Shown here one piece after another: positions 24,455 to 34,161 of a stretch of DNA of 64,000 nucleotides (position 1 is the first letter of the stretch; every line of letters starts with the position of its first letter). The stretch lies in contig NZ_JAJEPR010000019.1 in the NCBI RefSeq assembly GCF_020686945.1, forward strand, positions 1 through 64,000, read 5' to 3'. A program made the position numbers and the translations under genes. Origin of the DNA: Limivivens faecihominis (GTDB lineage: Bacteria > Bacillota > Clostridia > Lachnospirales > Lachnospiraceae). The notes beneath the pieces were generated by a model that did no database searches, was not told the DNA's origin, and saw nothing but the letters and a program-made list of their open reading frames with translations.

Positions 24455-24660
24455 TCAGAGCAGCAGCAAAATGAAGAGACAGACTATGCAAACTCGTTTG
24501 CAATAGGCTGGATTTTCATTTTGTGATGGGTGGAACGCCCAGTAAGCCTCAGACAGAAGCTGCGTTAGCAGCGATAGTGCGAAGCACGGGGTGATGAGTC
24601 CCAGTGGGACTCGGTTATCACCGACCGAAGCGGAGCGAAGAACTGTGGCCTGTTGTTTTG
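24455..24660. repeat. Composite hairpin repeat, copy C
   Basis: A chain of hairpins: GCAAAATGAA/TTCATTTTGT around TGCAAACTCGTTTGCA, CTGCGTTAGCAG, GTGCGAAGCAC, and GTGAT.AGTCCCAGTGGGACT..ATCAC, followed by the 19-mer shared with copy B (24619-24637). It fills the gap before the carboxypeptidase gene. It is non-coding, although one frame stays open through part of it. Confidence 0.7.
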
Positions 24661-24689
24661 AACATATGCAAAGAATGGAGTATATATTC

Positions 24690-26189
24690 ATGAGTCCTGC
24701 ATTTGAAAAATTTAAAGCTTATCTTGATAAGCTGAATCACTACAGCCGGGTCATCAACCTGCTGAGCTGGGATATGTACACGACAACCCCAAAACTCGGT
24801 TTTGACGGGATGGCCGCTACGGACACTTATTTTTCCACGGAGTATTTCGCTCTCTATACTTCCGATGAATTTTATGAGCTGGTGAAGACTTTAAACGAGC
24901 CGGAAGAATACGAACAACTGACTCCCGGCTATCAGTTCACGGTTCGCAAATACAAAAAGAACCTGGAAAAAGACAGGAAGATTCCGAAAGACTTCTACGA
25001 GCGTTTTACTGCCGCCAGAAACGAGTCTCAGAGAGCCTGGACCGAGGCGAAAAACGCGGCTGATTTTTCCATTTTTGCTCCCCATCTGGAGAAGATGATC
25101 GAGTATACGAAGCAGCAGCTCGCTTACACCGATCCCGGAAAAGACGTCTACGATACTCTGCTGGGTCTTTACGAGGAGGGCATGGACAGCACCACCATCG
25201 ACAAGGTCTTCGAGGAACTGAAGGAAGGTCTTCTTCCCCTGACCAGAAAAATCCTCAGTGCGCCCCAGCCGGACAGCAGTATTTTCAAAGGCTACTATGA
25301 TCCGGATGCCCAGAAAAAAGTGGAGAAGCTCCTGCTTTCCTACATGGGCTTTTCCTTTGATGCCGGAGTAACTGCGGAGAGCGAGCATCCCTTCACCGAC
25401 GGCTTTTCCCGGTATGATGTCCGTGTGACGAATCATTTTTACGAGGATAATCCCTTCTCCTCCATGTTTTCTGCGATCCACGAGGGTGGCCATGCCATTT
25501 TCGAGCAGAATGTGGACCCGGCCCTCACGGGTACGGCGGCGGACGACTGCTGCTACATGGGCGTTCATGAGAGTCAGTCCCGCTTCTACGAAAATATCCT
25601 GGGAAGAAACCGGAATTTCTGGATTCCCATTTACAACAAGGTCCAGGAGCTTCTTCCGGAGCTGAAACGCTTCTCCCTGGATGAATTTATTCGGGAGTGT
25701 AACCACATTCAGGCAAGCTTTATCCGTACCGAAGCGGATGAAGTGACTTACTGTATGCACATTCTGATCCGCTACGAGATCGAGCAGGCCATTTTCCGGG
25801 ATCATGTGCCGGCCTCTGAGCTGCCAGCTCTCTGGAATCAGAAATACCAGGAATATCTTGGCATCACTCCGGCCAACGACGCCGAGGGCATTCTTCAGGA
25901 TATGCACTGGTCTGACGGCTCCTTTGGCTATTTCCCGACTTACCTTCTGGGAAGCATTTACGACGGCATGTTCCTCGAGGCCCTGGAAAAAGATCTGGGA
26001 AGCGTGGATGACATCCTGGCTGCCGGGGAGATCAGGAAAATCACCAGATGGCTCAATGAGAACATCCACTGGTATGGTTCCTTACGCCTCCCGAAGGAGG
26101 TTATTGAGAAGGTGTGTCAGAAAGAACTCTCAGCCAAGCCCCTTCTCAACTATTTTGAGGATAAATACAGTAAGATTTATCAGTTATGA
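24690..26189 (+). CDS. M32 carboxypeptidase (Taq carboxypeptidase)
   Basis: A 499-residue zinc metallocarboxypeptidase. The zinc motif is HEGGH (264-268) and the third ligand lies in HESQSRFYE (from 293); a C-terminal HWSDGSFGYFPTYLLG block is also typical. Cytoplasmic, with broad removal of C-terminal residues. I chose ATG 24690, which has GGAG 9 bp upstream; the frame extends 33 codons further only because repeat C is open. Confidence 0.93.
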   Translation: MSPAFEKFKAYLDKLNHYSRVINLLSWDMYTTTPKLGFDGMAATDTYFSTEYFALYTSDEFYELVKTLNEPEEYEQLTPGYQFTVRKYKKNLEKDRKIPKDFYERFTAARNESQRAWTEAKNAADFSIFAPHLEKMIEYTKQQLAYTDPGKDVYDTLLGLYEEGMDSTTIDKVFEELKEGLLPLTRKILSAPQPDSSIFKGYYDPDAQKKVEKLLLSYMGFSFDAGVTAESEHPFTDGFSRYDVRVTNHFYEDNPFSSMFSAIHEGGHAIFEQNVDPALTGTAADDCCYMGVHESQSRFYENILGRNRNFWIPIYNKVQELLPELKRFSLDEFIRECNHIQASFIRTEADEVTYCMHILIRYEIEQAIFRDHVPASELPALWNQKYQEYLGITPANDAEGILQDMHWSDGSFGYFPTYLLGSIYDGMFLEALEKDLGSVDDILAAGEIRKITRWLNENIHWYGSLRLPKEVIEKVCQKELSAKPLLNYFEDKYSKIYQL

Positions 26190-26198
26190 CTTTTCGGG

Positions 26199-26227
26199 TT
26201 GAAAAAAAGTCTGAAATAGCATAGAAT
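26199..26227 (+). promoter_or_regulatory. Promoter of the malic enzyme gene
   Basis: TTGAAA (26199-26204), 17-bp spacer, TAGAAT (26222-26227), with the start codon about 30 bp downstream. Confidence 0.7.
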
Positions 26228-26258
26228 AAGGGCATGAAAAAAAGGAGGAGCCATAGAG

Positions 26259-27431
26259 ATGGACAAAAAAGAATTTGCTCTGAAGCAGCACGAAGAGTGG
26301 CAGGGTAAACTGGAAATTGCCTGCCGCGCAAAAGTAAAAACTCCCGAGGATCTGGCTGTTGCCTATACTCCGGGCGTTGCAGAACCCTGCCTGAAGATTT
26401 CCGAGGATACGGATCTCTCCTATAAATATACCCGCCGTGGAAACATGGTAGCTGTTGTTACTGACGGAACCGCTGTTCTTGGTCTTGGTGATATCGGACC
26501 GGAAGCGGGTATGCCGGTTATGGAAGGAAAATGTGTTCTCTTCAAAGAGTTCGGCGGTGTTGATGCATTTCCTTTATGCATACGCAGCAAAAACGTGGAT
26601 GATATCGTAAACACCGTAGCCCTTCTGGCCGGAAGCTTTGGCGGAGTAAACCTGGAAGATATTTCCGCTCCCCGCTGCTTTGAGATCGAGCGCAAACTGA
26701 AAGAGCGCTGCGATATCCCCATTTTCCACGATGATCAGCACGGAACCGCTGTCGTTACCGCAGCAGCTATGCTGAACGCTCTGAAATTCACCGGAAGAAA
26801 GCTTTCCGATGTGAAGGTTGTCACCAGCGGAGCAGGTGCAGCAGGTATCGCAATCATCAAACTTCTGGTAAAACTTGGTCTTAAGACTGTTATCATGTGT
26901 GACCGCCACGGCGCAATCTACGAAGGCCGCGACAATCTGAACCCGGAGAAGGAGGAGATGGCTAAGATCTCCAACCGTGGTTTCGAGAAAGGCAGCCTGG
27001 CAGATGTAATCAAGGGCGCTGACGTATTCATCGGCGTTTCAGCTCCGGGCACTGTCACCGAGGAGATGGTGAAAACCATGGCTCCGAACCCGATTCTCTT
27101 CCCCATGGCAAACCCCGTTCCGGAGATCATGCCGGATCTGGCAAAAGAGGCTGGCGCAGCTGTTGTTGGTACCGGCCGCAGCGATTTCCCGAACCAGATC
27201 AACAATGTTCTGGCTTTCCCGGGTATTTTCCGCGGAGCTCTGGATGTACGCGCATCTGATATCAATGACGAGATGAAAGTGGCTGCTGCCTACGCCATCG
27301 CAGATCTGATCCCGGATAACGAGATCACCGCTGACTACATCATCCCGAATCCCTTCGATGAGAGAGTCGCAAAAGCTGTGGCAAAAGCAGTAGCTGAGGC
27401 TGCAAGAAAGACCGGAGTCGCAAGAATCTAA
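26259..27431 (+). CDS. Malic enzyme (malate to pyruvate)
   Basis: A 390-residue short bacterial malic enzyme catalysing oxidative decarboxylation of malate. Visible are the tyrosine block VAYTPGVAEPC, the metal-site FHDDQHGTA and a nucleotide fold with SGAGAAGIAI. NAD or NADP preference is not resolved. It is monocistronic: own promoter, GGAGG site and a strong terminator. It lacks the phosphotransacetylase-like C-terminal domain of longer forms. Confidence 0.95.
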   Translation: MDKKEFALKQHEEWQGKLEIACRAKVKTPEDLAVAYTPGVAEPCLKISEDTDLSYKYTRRGNMVAVVTDGTAVLGLGDIGPEAGMPVMEGKCVLFKEFGGVDAFPLCIRSKNVDDIVNTVALLAGSFGGVNLEDISAPRCFEIERKLKERCDIPIFHDDQHGTAVVTAAAMLNALKFTGRKLSDVKVVTSGAGAAGIAIIKLLVKLGLKTVIMCDRHGAIYEGRDNLNPEKEEMAKISNRGFEKGSLADVIKGADVFIGVSAPGTVTEEMVKTMAPNPILFPMANPVPEIMPDLAKEAGAAVVGTGRSDFPNQINNVLAFPGIFRGALDVRASDINDEMKVAAAYAIADLIPDNEITADYIIPNPFDERVAKAVAKAVAEAARKTGVARI

Positions 27432-27456
27432 GTCTTTCCACAATAAGAAGAACAGG

Positions 27457-27492
27457 ACCGGCAGTTTGGTGAAAACAGACTGCCGGTTTTTT
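27457..27492 (+). terminator. Terminator after malic enzyme
   Basis: ACCGGCAGT (27457-27465) pairs with ACTGCCGGT (27479-27487) and is followed by T6. Confidence 0.9.
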
Positions 27493-27515
27493 GAGAAAAA
27501 GAGGATAGACACCAT

Positions 27516-29025
27516 ATGGCGGAACAAGCTACAAGAACGAATAAAACTTCCAAAATTAAGGCATTATTGTTTTTTCTGGCCCTTGCAGGAATTGATGCAG
27601 GGATGCTTTTGTTTGCCGGGAGTTCAAAAGTTGGATTTTTTACGGAAATAGGTCTGAAGAAAGGGCTCTTTTTACTGGGAGCAAATGTTGTAATTGTTGT
27701 ATTAATTGTTTTTCAGAATAAAATACGGGAAAAAGTCTGTAATACACGGTGGATAAAAGTCTGTAATATGGCAGTGCTTTTTGTAACTCCGGTAATCATT
27801 TTGCTGTTGGTTCAGATGATCATCAACGCCGGAGTATATGAGATGCAGACCGAGTATTTTTCCAAAAATATAATTTTCTATTATATCCTTTATGTAATAT
27901 TTTTGATGATTTTTCGGAAAGTTTCTGTTTCTGCTTCTCTTTATACTATATTCCTGACGGTATTAGCGCTGGTAGATTATTTTGTTACGGTATTTCGCGG
28001 CAATGCCTTATATTCACAGTTTACAGAAAAATACGAAAAAAGGCTATTTGTATGTTCCGGTATTCGGAGGCGGGACGTCAGATACGGAATATGAGGTTCT
28101 GACTGGAAACTCGAAGCAGTTTCTTCCGAATGGCGGAATTGCTTACCAGCTGTATTGCGGTGAAAATGAATACGGCCTTGCCAATACGATGGAGCAGGAA
28201 GGGTACGCTTCCACAGCGATGCATCCCGGCAAGGCGACGGCCTGGAATCGGTCAGGCGTTTATTCATGGATGAACTTTGAACAATTTATCAATTTGAAAA
28301 ACTGGGGAAGAAGACCGAAATATTACAGATATTATGCAAGCGATTCTTCTGCATATAGGAAAATACGAGATCTGTACAGAAGTAAAGAAACGGAAAACCA
28401 GTTTATCTTTTGCGTGACGATCCAGAATCATGGCGGTTATAGTAATTCTTCCGGAACTGAAAATTTTACCCCGGACGTAACCTTATCCTATGAGAATGAC
28501 TATCCGGATGCGGAGACTTATTTATCACTCGCAAAAGAATCAGATGCCGCATTTATACAATTACTGAGTTTCTTTAAATATGTTGATGAGCCAACTATGA
28601 TTGTTATGTTCGGAGACCATTGGCCAAGTTTAGACTGGGGATTTTTCAGCGAATTAGTGGGACAGGATTTTGGAACGCTGGATTTATTTCAGGTACAGGA
28701 AACCTATAAAACACCGTACATTATCTGGACCAATTATCCTTCAGAATCCACACAGGAAAACATGAGTACCAACTATCTGGGCAGTTATATTCTTGAGCAG
28801 GCGGGCCTTGAAATGACGGTTTATAATAAGTTCCTTTTGCAGCTTAAGGAAAAATTACCGATTATCGGAATCGGCGCAGTGTGTGATTCCGAGGGCAACT
28901 GGTATTCTATGGATTCACTGCCAGAAGAATATGCAGAACTGATTGAAGAATATAAAGTATTGCAGTATAACAATGTGGTTGACCGAAAACATCGGGTGGA
29001 TAGTATCTTTGAACTGGAAAGCTGA
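27516..29025 (+). pseudogene. LTA-synthase-like membrane sulfatase with internal deletion
   Basis: The 5' part (27516 to about 28005) encodes five hydrophobic segments ending in VTVFRGNA. The 3' part, in another frame from about 28004 to 29025, encodes the C-terminal half of an alkaline-phosphatase-superfamily domain (YLYVPVFGGGTSDTEYE, FGDHWPSL). Intact relatives have a linker and the N-terminal catalytic half, including the nucleophile, between these parts. Joining RGNA directly to MPYIHSLQKN removes them and shifts the frame. The region is richer in A+T than its neighbours. Loss of function is very likely. Confidence 0.82.
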
Positions 29026-29051
29026 TTGATATGAACGGGAGTGAAATAAAA

Positions 29052-29729
29052 GTGGATATACAACAGGAACTTTTTGCCCTGCAGGACCTTTCCTACCGGG
29101 ATTTTCATGCGAAGCTGATGCCTACGGTGGACAAGGCAAGGGTCATTGGTGTACGGACACCGAAACTTCGGGCCTTTGCAAAAGAGTTTGGAAAAACCGA
29201 AGAAGCGAAGGAATTTTTAAAAGTACTTCCCCATCAGTATTATGAGGAAAATAACCTCCACGGACTTCTGATTGAGCAGATTAAAGATTATCCGACGCTG
29301 ATCAGAGAGCTGAACCGTTTTCTGCCCTGTATCGACAACTGGGCTACCTGCGATCTTCTGACGGTTCGGGTGGTAAAGAAGCATCTTGATACTTTTACAG
29401 AAGAGGTCGAGCGCTGGCTGGCCTCGGATCACACCTATACGATCCGTTTTGGCATCGGGATGCTGATGCGCTACTACCTGGAGGAACATTTTTCACTGGA
29501 ATATCCGGAAAAAGTGGCAAAAATCCGTTCGGAGGAATACTATGTGAACATGATGCGGGCCTGGTATTTTGCCACGGCTCTGGCGAAGCAGTATGAAGCG
29601 ATTTTTCCTTTTCTGGAGGAGAAGAGGCTGGATGCCTGGACGCATAACAAAACGATCCAGAAGGCCATTGAGAGCTACCGGATCACTCAGGAGCAGAAAG
29701 TATATTTAAGGACACTGAGAATAAAGTAA
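29052..29729 (+). CDS. DNA alkylation repair protein, AlkD family
   Basis: An all-helical HEAT-like-repeat DNA glycosylase of the AlkD type (225 aa), which removes bulky or cationic alkylated bases. Family blocks are GVRTPKLRAFAKE, NNLHGLLIE, DNWATCDLLT and a C-terminal HNKTIQKAIESYRI. I prefer GTG 29052 because GGGAG lies about 9 bp upstream; ATG 29031 adds seven codons without a clear ribosome site. Confidence 0.88.
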   Translation: MDIQQELFALQDLSYRDFHAKLMPTVDKARVIGVRTPKLRAFAKEFGKTEEAKEFLKVLPHQYYEENNLHGLLIEQIKDYPTLIRELNRFLPCIDNWATCDLLTVRVVKKHLDTFTEEVERWLASDHTYTIRFGIGMLMRYYLEEHFSLEYPEKVAKIRSEEYYVNMMRAWYFATALAKQYEAIFPFLEEKRLDAWTHNKTIQKAIESYRITQEQKVYLRTLRIK

Positions 29730-29759
29730 AACTTACCTTATAAACGAAAGAGAGGTAAA

Positions 29760-30551
29760 ATGATGCAGAATTATTCAGGAGAAAAGGATCTTCAGTATCA
29801 TCTCCAGATCCGACCGGGGGATGTGGGCCGCTATGTGATCCTGCCAGGGGATCCCAAGAGATGTGCGAAGATCGCAAAGCATTTTGACGATGCGAAACTC
29901 ATTGCGGACAGCAGAGAATTTGTCACCTACACGGGTTATCTGGACGGAGAAAAGGTCAGCGTGACTTCAACGGGCATTGGCGGTCCTTCCGCCTCAATTG
30001 CGATGGAAGAGCTGGTGCTCTGTGGAGCGGATACCTTTATTCGTGTGGGCACCTGCGGCGGCATCGAGCTGGATGTAAAGGGCGGCGACATTGTGGTAGC
30101 CACCGGCGCTGTCCGGATGGAGGGCACCAGCCGGGAATATGCCCCCATCGAATATCCGGCTGTCGCAGATTTTGATGTGGCAAACGCCCTGGTAGCTGCC
30201 TGTAAGGAGCTGGGACATACCTACCACACTGGTGTGGTTCAGTGCAAGGATGCTTTTTATGGCCAGCATGAGCCTCAGAGAATGCCGGTGAGCTATGAGT
30301 TGTTGAATAAATGGGAAGCCTGGAAACGGATGGGCTGTAAGGCTTCCGAGATGGAATCCGCGGCGCTGTTTATTGTGGCCCAGCATTTAAGAGTCCGCTG
30401 TGGTTCCACCTTCCTGGTTATGGGAAATCAGGAACGGAACGCTCTCGGCATGGATAATCCCATTGTCCACGACACGGAAGCGGCCATCACCGTGGGCGTG
30501 GAGGCCATCCGGAAACTTATTAAGGAAGATCGCGAAAGGAAGGCAAAATGA
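29760..30551 (+). CDS. udp: Uridine/purine nucleoside phosphorylase
   Basis: A 263-residue type-I nucleoside phosphorylase. Phosphate-site motif LPGDPKRC, STGIGGPSASIA and the RVGTCGG block are clear. The base-site segment CKDAFYGQHEP and the ribose-site ASEMESAAL favour uridine phosphorylase. It releases ribose-1-phosphate, which feeds the phosphopentomutase encoded next. The stop overlaps the deoB start (ATGA-type). Confidence 0.92.
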   Translation: MMQNYSGEKDLQYHLQIRPGDVGRYVILPGDPKRCAKIAKHFDDAKLIADSREFVTYTGYLDGEKVSVTSTGIGGPSASIAMEELVLCGADTFIRVGTCGGIELDVKGGDIVVATGAVRMEGTSREYAPIEYPAVADFDVANALVAACKELGHTYHTGVVQCKDAFYGQHEPQRMPVSYELLNKWEAWKRMGCKASEMESAALFIVAQHLRVRCGSTFLVMGNQERNALGMDNPIVHDTEAAITVGVEAIRKLIKEDRERKAK

Positions 30552-31741
30552 AAAAATATCAGCGTATTTTTACAATCGTTCTGGATTCTCTTGGCGTGGG
30601 TGCCATGCCGGATGCCGCAGAGTACGGAGACGCAGGCTGTGACACCTTAGGGCATATCGCAGCGCGGACAGAGAATTTCAAGATTCCGAACCTTCAGAAG
30701 CTGGGTATGGCAAATCTTCATCAGCTTCAGGGTGTAGCGCCAGTGGAAGCGCCCCTGGCCCGCTATGGAAAACTGAGAGAAGCCAGCCGCGGAAAAGATA
30801 CCATGACCGGCCACTGGGAGATGATGGGACTGCATATCACGACCCCGTTTAAGACCTTTACGGAGCACGGTTTCCCACCCGAACTCATTGAGGAGCTGGA
30901 GAAGCGTACAGGCCATAAAGTGATCGGCAACAAGAGCGCCAGCGGAACCGAGATTCTGGATGAGCTGGGAGAAGAAGAGATCGCGACGGGGCATATGATC
31001 GTTTACACCTCTGCCGATTCCGTACTCCAGATCTGCGGAAACGAGGAGACCTTCGGCCTGGATGAGCTCTATCGCTGTTGTGAGATTGCCAGAGAGCTGA
31101 CGATGAAGGACGAGTGGAAGGTCGGCCGTGTCATCGCAAGACCCTATGTGGGCAGGAAAAAAGGAGAGTTCAAGCGCACCAGCAACCGTCACGACTATGC
31201 GCTGAAGCCCTTCGGAAGAACAGCTCTCAACGTGTTGAAGGATGCGGGGCTGGATGTGATCTCTGTAGGAAAAATCTATGATATTTTCGACGGGGAAGGA
31301 CTGACCGAGTCCAACAAGTCCAAGAGTTCCGTTCACGGCATGGAGCAGACCATCGAGATCGCGAAGAGAGATTTCCAGGGCCTCTGCTTTGTGAATCTGG
31401 TGGATTTTGACGCCCTCTGGGGACACCGGAGAAACGTGGCGGGCTATGCGGCAGAGCTGGAGCGGTTTGATGTGAAATTAGGCGAGCTTCTGAAAGAACT
31501 GAAAGGAGATGATCTTCTGATTCTGACTGCGGATCATGGAAACGACCCCACCCATACGGGAACCGACCACACCAGAGAAAAAGTGCCCTTCCTGGCTTAT
31601 TCCCCCTCCATGAAAAACGGGGCGCAGCTGGAAGAGACCGACACCTTTGCCATTATCGGAGCGACGATCACGGATAACTTCGGCCTGAAAATGCCCGAAG
31701 GAACGATCGGCACTTCCATCTTAGAAAAACTTACCGACTGA
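30548..31741 (+). CDS. deoB: Phosphopentomutase
   Basis: DeoB converts (deoxy)ribose-1-phosphate to the 5-phosphate. The 397 residues match the alkaline-phosphatase-superfamily enzyme: metal and nucleophile regions LDSLGVGAMPD (near 13-23) and GKDTMTGHWEMMG (phospho-Thr region), plus TADHGNDPTHTGTDHTRE at the C-terminal metal site. It overlaps udp by 4 bp and is followed by deoC. Confidence 0.96.
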   Translation: MKKYQRIFTIVLDSLGVGAMPDAAEYGDAGCDTLGHIAARTENFKIPNLQKLGMANLHQLQGVAPVEAPLARYGKLREASRGKDTMTGHWEMMGLHITTPFKTFTEHGFPPELIEELEKRTGHKVIGNKSASGTEILDELGEEEIATGHMIVYTSADSVLQICGNEETFGLDELYRCCEIARELTMKDEWKVGRVIARPYVGRKKGEFKRTSNRHDYALKPFGRTALNVLKDAGLDVISVGKIYDIFDGEGLTESNKSKSSVHGMEQTIEIAKRDFQGLCFVNLVDFDALWGHRRNVAGYAAELERFDVKLGELLKELKGDDLLILTADHGNDPTHTGTDHTREKVPFLAYSPSMKNGAQLEETDTFAIIGATITDNFGLKMPEGTIGTSILEKLTD

Positions 31742-31755
31742 AAAAGGAGAAAAGA

Positions 31756-32424
31756 ATGAATACAAGTGATGTTTTAAAAATCGTAGACCACACCCTGCTG
31801 ACTCAGACTGCCACCTGGGCAGAGATCAAAGAGATTCTGGATGACGCCATGAAATTTGGCACCGCTTCCGCCTGTATTCCGGCAGCCTATGTAAAACAGG
31901 CCGCGGAGTATGTAGACGGAAAACTTCCGATCTGCACCGTTATCGGTTTCCCCAACGGCTACAGCACCACGGCAACAAAAGTTTTTGAGACAAAGGACGC
32001 CATTGCAAACGGAGCCAGAGAGATTGATATGGTCATCAACATCGGTTTCTTAAAGGACGGCAGATATGATGAGGTGGAAAATGAAATCTGCCAGATCCAT
32101 GAAGCCTGCAATGGAAAGATCCTGAAAGTCATTATCGAGACCTGTCTTCTTACCGAGGAAGAGAAAATTAAAATGTGCGAGATCGTCACCAAGTCCGGAG
32201 CCGAATTTATCAAGACTTCCACCGGTTTCTCCAAAGCCGGAGCAACCTTCGAGGATGTGAAGCTCATGAAAGAGCATGTGGGAGAAGGCGTGAAGGTAAA
32301 AGCAGCCGGCGGCATCTCTTCTTTTGCTGACGCAGAAGAGTTCATGCGCCTTGGCGCAGACCGCCTGGGAACCAGCCGTCTCGTGAAGATTATGAAGCAG
32401 ACAGATAACGGGGCTGGATATTGA
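31756..32424 (+). CDS. deoC: Deoxyribose-phosphate aldolase
   Basis: DeoC splits deoxyribose-5-phosphate into acetaldehyde and glyceraldehyde-3-phosphate. The 222-residue barrel shows KVIIETCLLTEEE, the Schiff-base lysine region EFIKTSTGFS and VKAAGGISS. It ends the nucleoside salvage operon, preceded by AAGGAG and followed by two hairpins. Confidence 0.96.
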   Translation: MNTSDVLKIVDHTLLTQTATWAEIKEILDDAMKFGTASACIPAAYVKQAAEYVDGKLPICTVIGFPNGYSTTATKVFETKDAIANGAREIDMVINIGFLKDGRYDEVENEICQIHEACNGKILKVIIETCLLTEEEKIKMCEIVTKSGAEFIKTSTGFSKAGATFEDVKLMKEHVGEGVKVKAAGGISSFADAEEFMRLGADRLGTSRLVKIMKQTDNGAGY

Positions 32425-32439
32425 TAACAGCAGAAAGGC

Positions 32440-32520
32440 AGATCAAAGATTTCGTATAGAACTTTGATCTAAAAATCGGGAAGAAGTCTGGCAGAACCAG
32501 ATTTTCTTCCCGATTTTTTT
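32440..32520 (+). terminator. Tandem hairpins ending the udp-deoB-deoC operon
   Basis: The first hairpin pairs AGATCAAAG (32440-32448) with CTTTGATCT (32462-32470). The second pairs AATCGGGAAGAA (32474-32485) with TTCTTCCCGATT (32504-32515) and runs into T residues, making it the intrinsic terminator. Confidence 0.9.
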
Positions 32521-32589
32521 AAACCAGCTGTTCCGCGCCTGTGGTGCTCCCACAGCTGTCGACTGCATTTGTAATCCTACTTACTCATA

Positions 32590-32760
32590 CGGTCTAGTGT
32601 ACTGTCTCATTGACTTTCAGTTAAATAACGCAGAATGTTTTTTCATCGACAAGGCGACTGAACGAGGCGATGCGGTGGCATCGTTGAGTGAAGTCAACGC
32701 AGTTCGATGGGAAAACAGGCAAGTTATTTAGCGAAATGTCAATGATACAGCACACTAGTC
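32590..32760. repeat. About 170-bp imperfect palindromic element
   Basis: CTAGTGTACTGTCTCATTGAC (ending near 32613) matches the reverse complement of 32737-32757 at 19 of 21 positions. Pairing continues inward through TTAAATAAC/GTTATTTA and TTTTCATCGAC/GTTCGATGGGAAAA. The apex carries GAGGCGATGCGGTGGCATCG. The 409-bp gap around it otherwise holds only the deoC terminator. It looks like a MITE-like or REP-like palindrome, without a transposase. Confidence 0.75.
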
Positions 32761-32833
32761 TGTCCGATATCCATGAATTCGCTCATGCAGGCATGGCTCA
32801 TTCATGGCTACCGTCCGGGACTTTCATAGTAAA

Positions 32834-34066
32834 TTACTCCGCCCAAGTTCCGTTAACGAAGATATCCGTCTCGCTTCCATCCTCGCGGATTCCCACAATA
32901 TGGAGGTCGTCAGAACCGATCATGAAATCCATATGAATGATGGAATCGTTAATTCCTTTCGCGTAGATTTCCTCATCGGTCATATCCATGAAACCTTCGA
33001 TCACTTCAGAGAAACCTCGGCCGGCAGCAACGTGGCAGCAGGCATTCTCATCAAAAAGGGTGTTGAAGAACATGAGACCGGACTGGTTGATGGGGGATTC
33101 CTTGGGAACCAGTGCAACCTCGCCCAGCATGGAAGCACCCTCGTCCATGGAGAACATTTTCTTCAGGACTTCTTCTCCTTCTTCTGCGTGACAGTCCACG
33201 ACTCTTCCGTCTTTGAAATCAACGGTAAAGTTGTTGATAACCTGACCGGAACGGCTTAACGGCTTGGTGGAAACCAGACGGCCCTCACATTTGCCTCTCA
33301 TAGGGCTGGTGAAAACCTCCTCAGTGGGCATATTCGGAACGAAGAAAGCGCTGTTTACATGGTTGATGTCACCTGCGCTGCCCCATTTGGCGCCCGGAAT
33401 CAGCTCTACGGTAAAGTCTGTACCGTTGCTGCTGGTGTAATGAAGAGATTTGAAGTTCTGCTCGGTGAGCCAGTTGGCCTTCTGGGTCATGCGGTCGTTG
33501 TGTGCCTGCCAGATCTTCTCGGCATCCTCGCCGTCTTTTAAGTAAACGCAGTCAAAAATCGCATCCCACAGCTTCTCAACAGCTATTTCCTCAGTCTCGT
33601 TCGGGAAGATTTTTTTCGCCCACTTCGGGGAAGCTGCAGCGACGATGAGCCACTGGTGTTTGCCGTCAATCTGATCGCGGTATTTTTTGAGAACTTTCTG
33701 ACGCATCTGGCTGACGGTGGAGATGAGATCCGGGGAAATACCAGCCAGCTCATCCGGATCAGAGGAATCAATAAAGATACGAACCGGAAGCTGCTCTACC
33801 ATCTGTTTTGTGCGTTCTTCCTCCCAGACGGGAACCTCGCCGAGAACTTCAGCGGAAGCGTACTGGTAATCCAGTTTGTTGATCTCTCCACAGGACCAGA
33901 AAAGCTCTACGCGGCTTGCGCCTGCTTTATAGCACTCCTCAGTTACCATTTTTGCAAGGGGAACCTGATCTACGCCAACCTGCAGACGGACAACCTGTCC
34001 TTTCTGCACATTCGCACCGATTTTTACGATCAGTTTCGCGTATTCTCTTAATTTAATTTCATTCAT
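32834..34066 (-). CDS. M29 family metalloaminopeptidase
   Basis: A 410-residue aminopeptidase of the AmpS/aminopeptidase T family, with two metal ions in the active site. Conserved regions holding the ligands are TEEVFTSPMRG, LGEVALVP, DENACCHVAAGRGF and IIHMDFMIGSDDL. Cytoplasmic, trims N-terminal residues from peptides. It lies alone between the palindromic element and the two-component system, on the minus strand. Confidence 0.93.
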   Translation of the reverse strand: MNEIKLREYAKLIVKIGANVQKGQVVRLQVGVDQVPLAKMVTEECYKAGASRVELFWSCGEINKLDYQYASAEVLGEVPVWEEERTKQMVEQLPVRIFIDSSDPDELAGISPDLISTVSQMRQKVLKKYRDQIDGKHQWLIVAAASPKWAKKIFPNETEEIAVEKLWDAIFDCVYLKDGEDAEKIWQAHNDRMTQKANWLTEQNFKSLHYTSSNGTDFTVELIPGAKWGSAGDINHVNSAFFVPNMPTEEVFTSPMRGKCEGRLVSTKPLSRSGQVINNFTVDFKDGRVVDCHAEEGEEVLKKMFSMDEGASMLGEVALVPKESPINQSGLMFFNTLFDENACCHVAAGRGFSEVIEGFMDMTDEEIYAKGINDSIIHMDFMIGSDDLHIVGIREDGSETDIFVNGTWAE

Positions 34067-34161
34067 AATACCAATCTCCAGTCATTTGTAATTTGTCCGT
34101 TGACAGCAGACAGTATGAGTATACTCGTTTTTTTTCGGGGGTGCAAGGTTTTCAGACCAGT

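Noticed and set aside
24591..24689. N-terminal extension of the M32 carboxypeptidase
   Set aside because: It would translate part of repeat copy C; GGAG and the conserved start favour ATG 24690.
24891..26069. Open frame of about 390 codons antisense to the M32 gene
   Set aside because: The forward strand encodes a clear HEGGH metallopeptidase; the antisense product has no recognisable domain.
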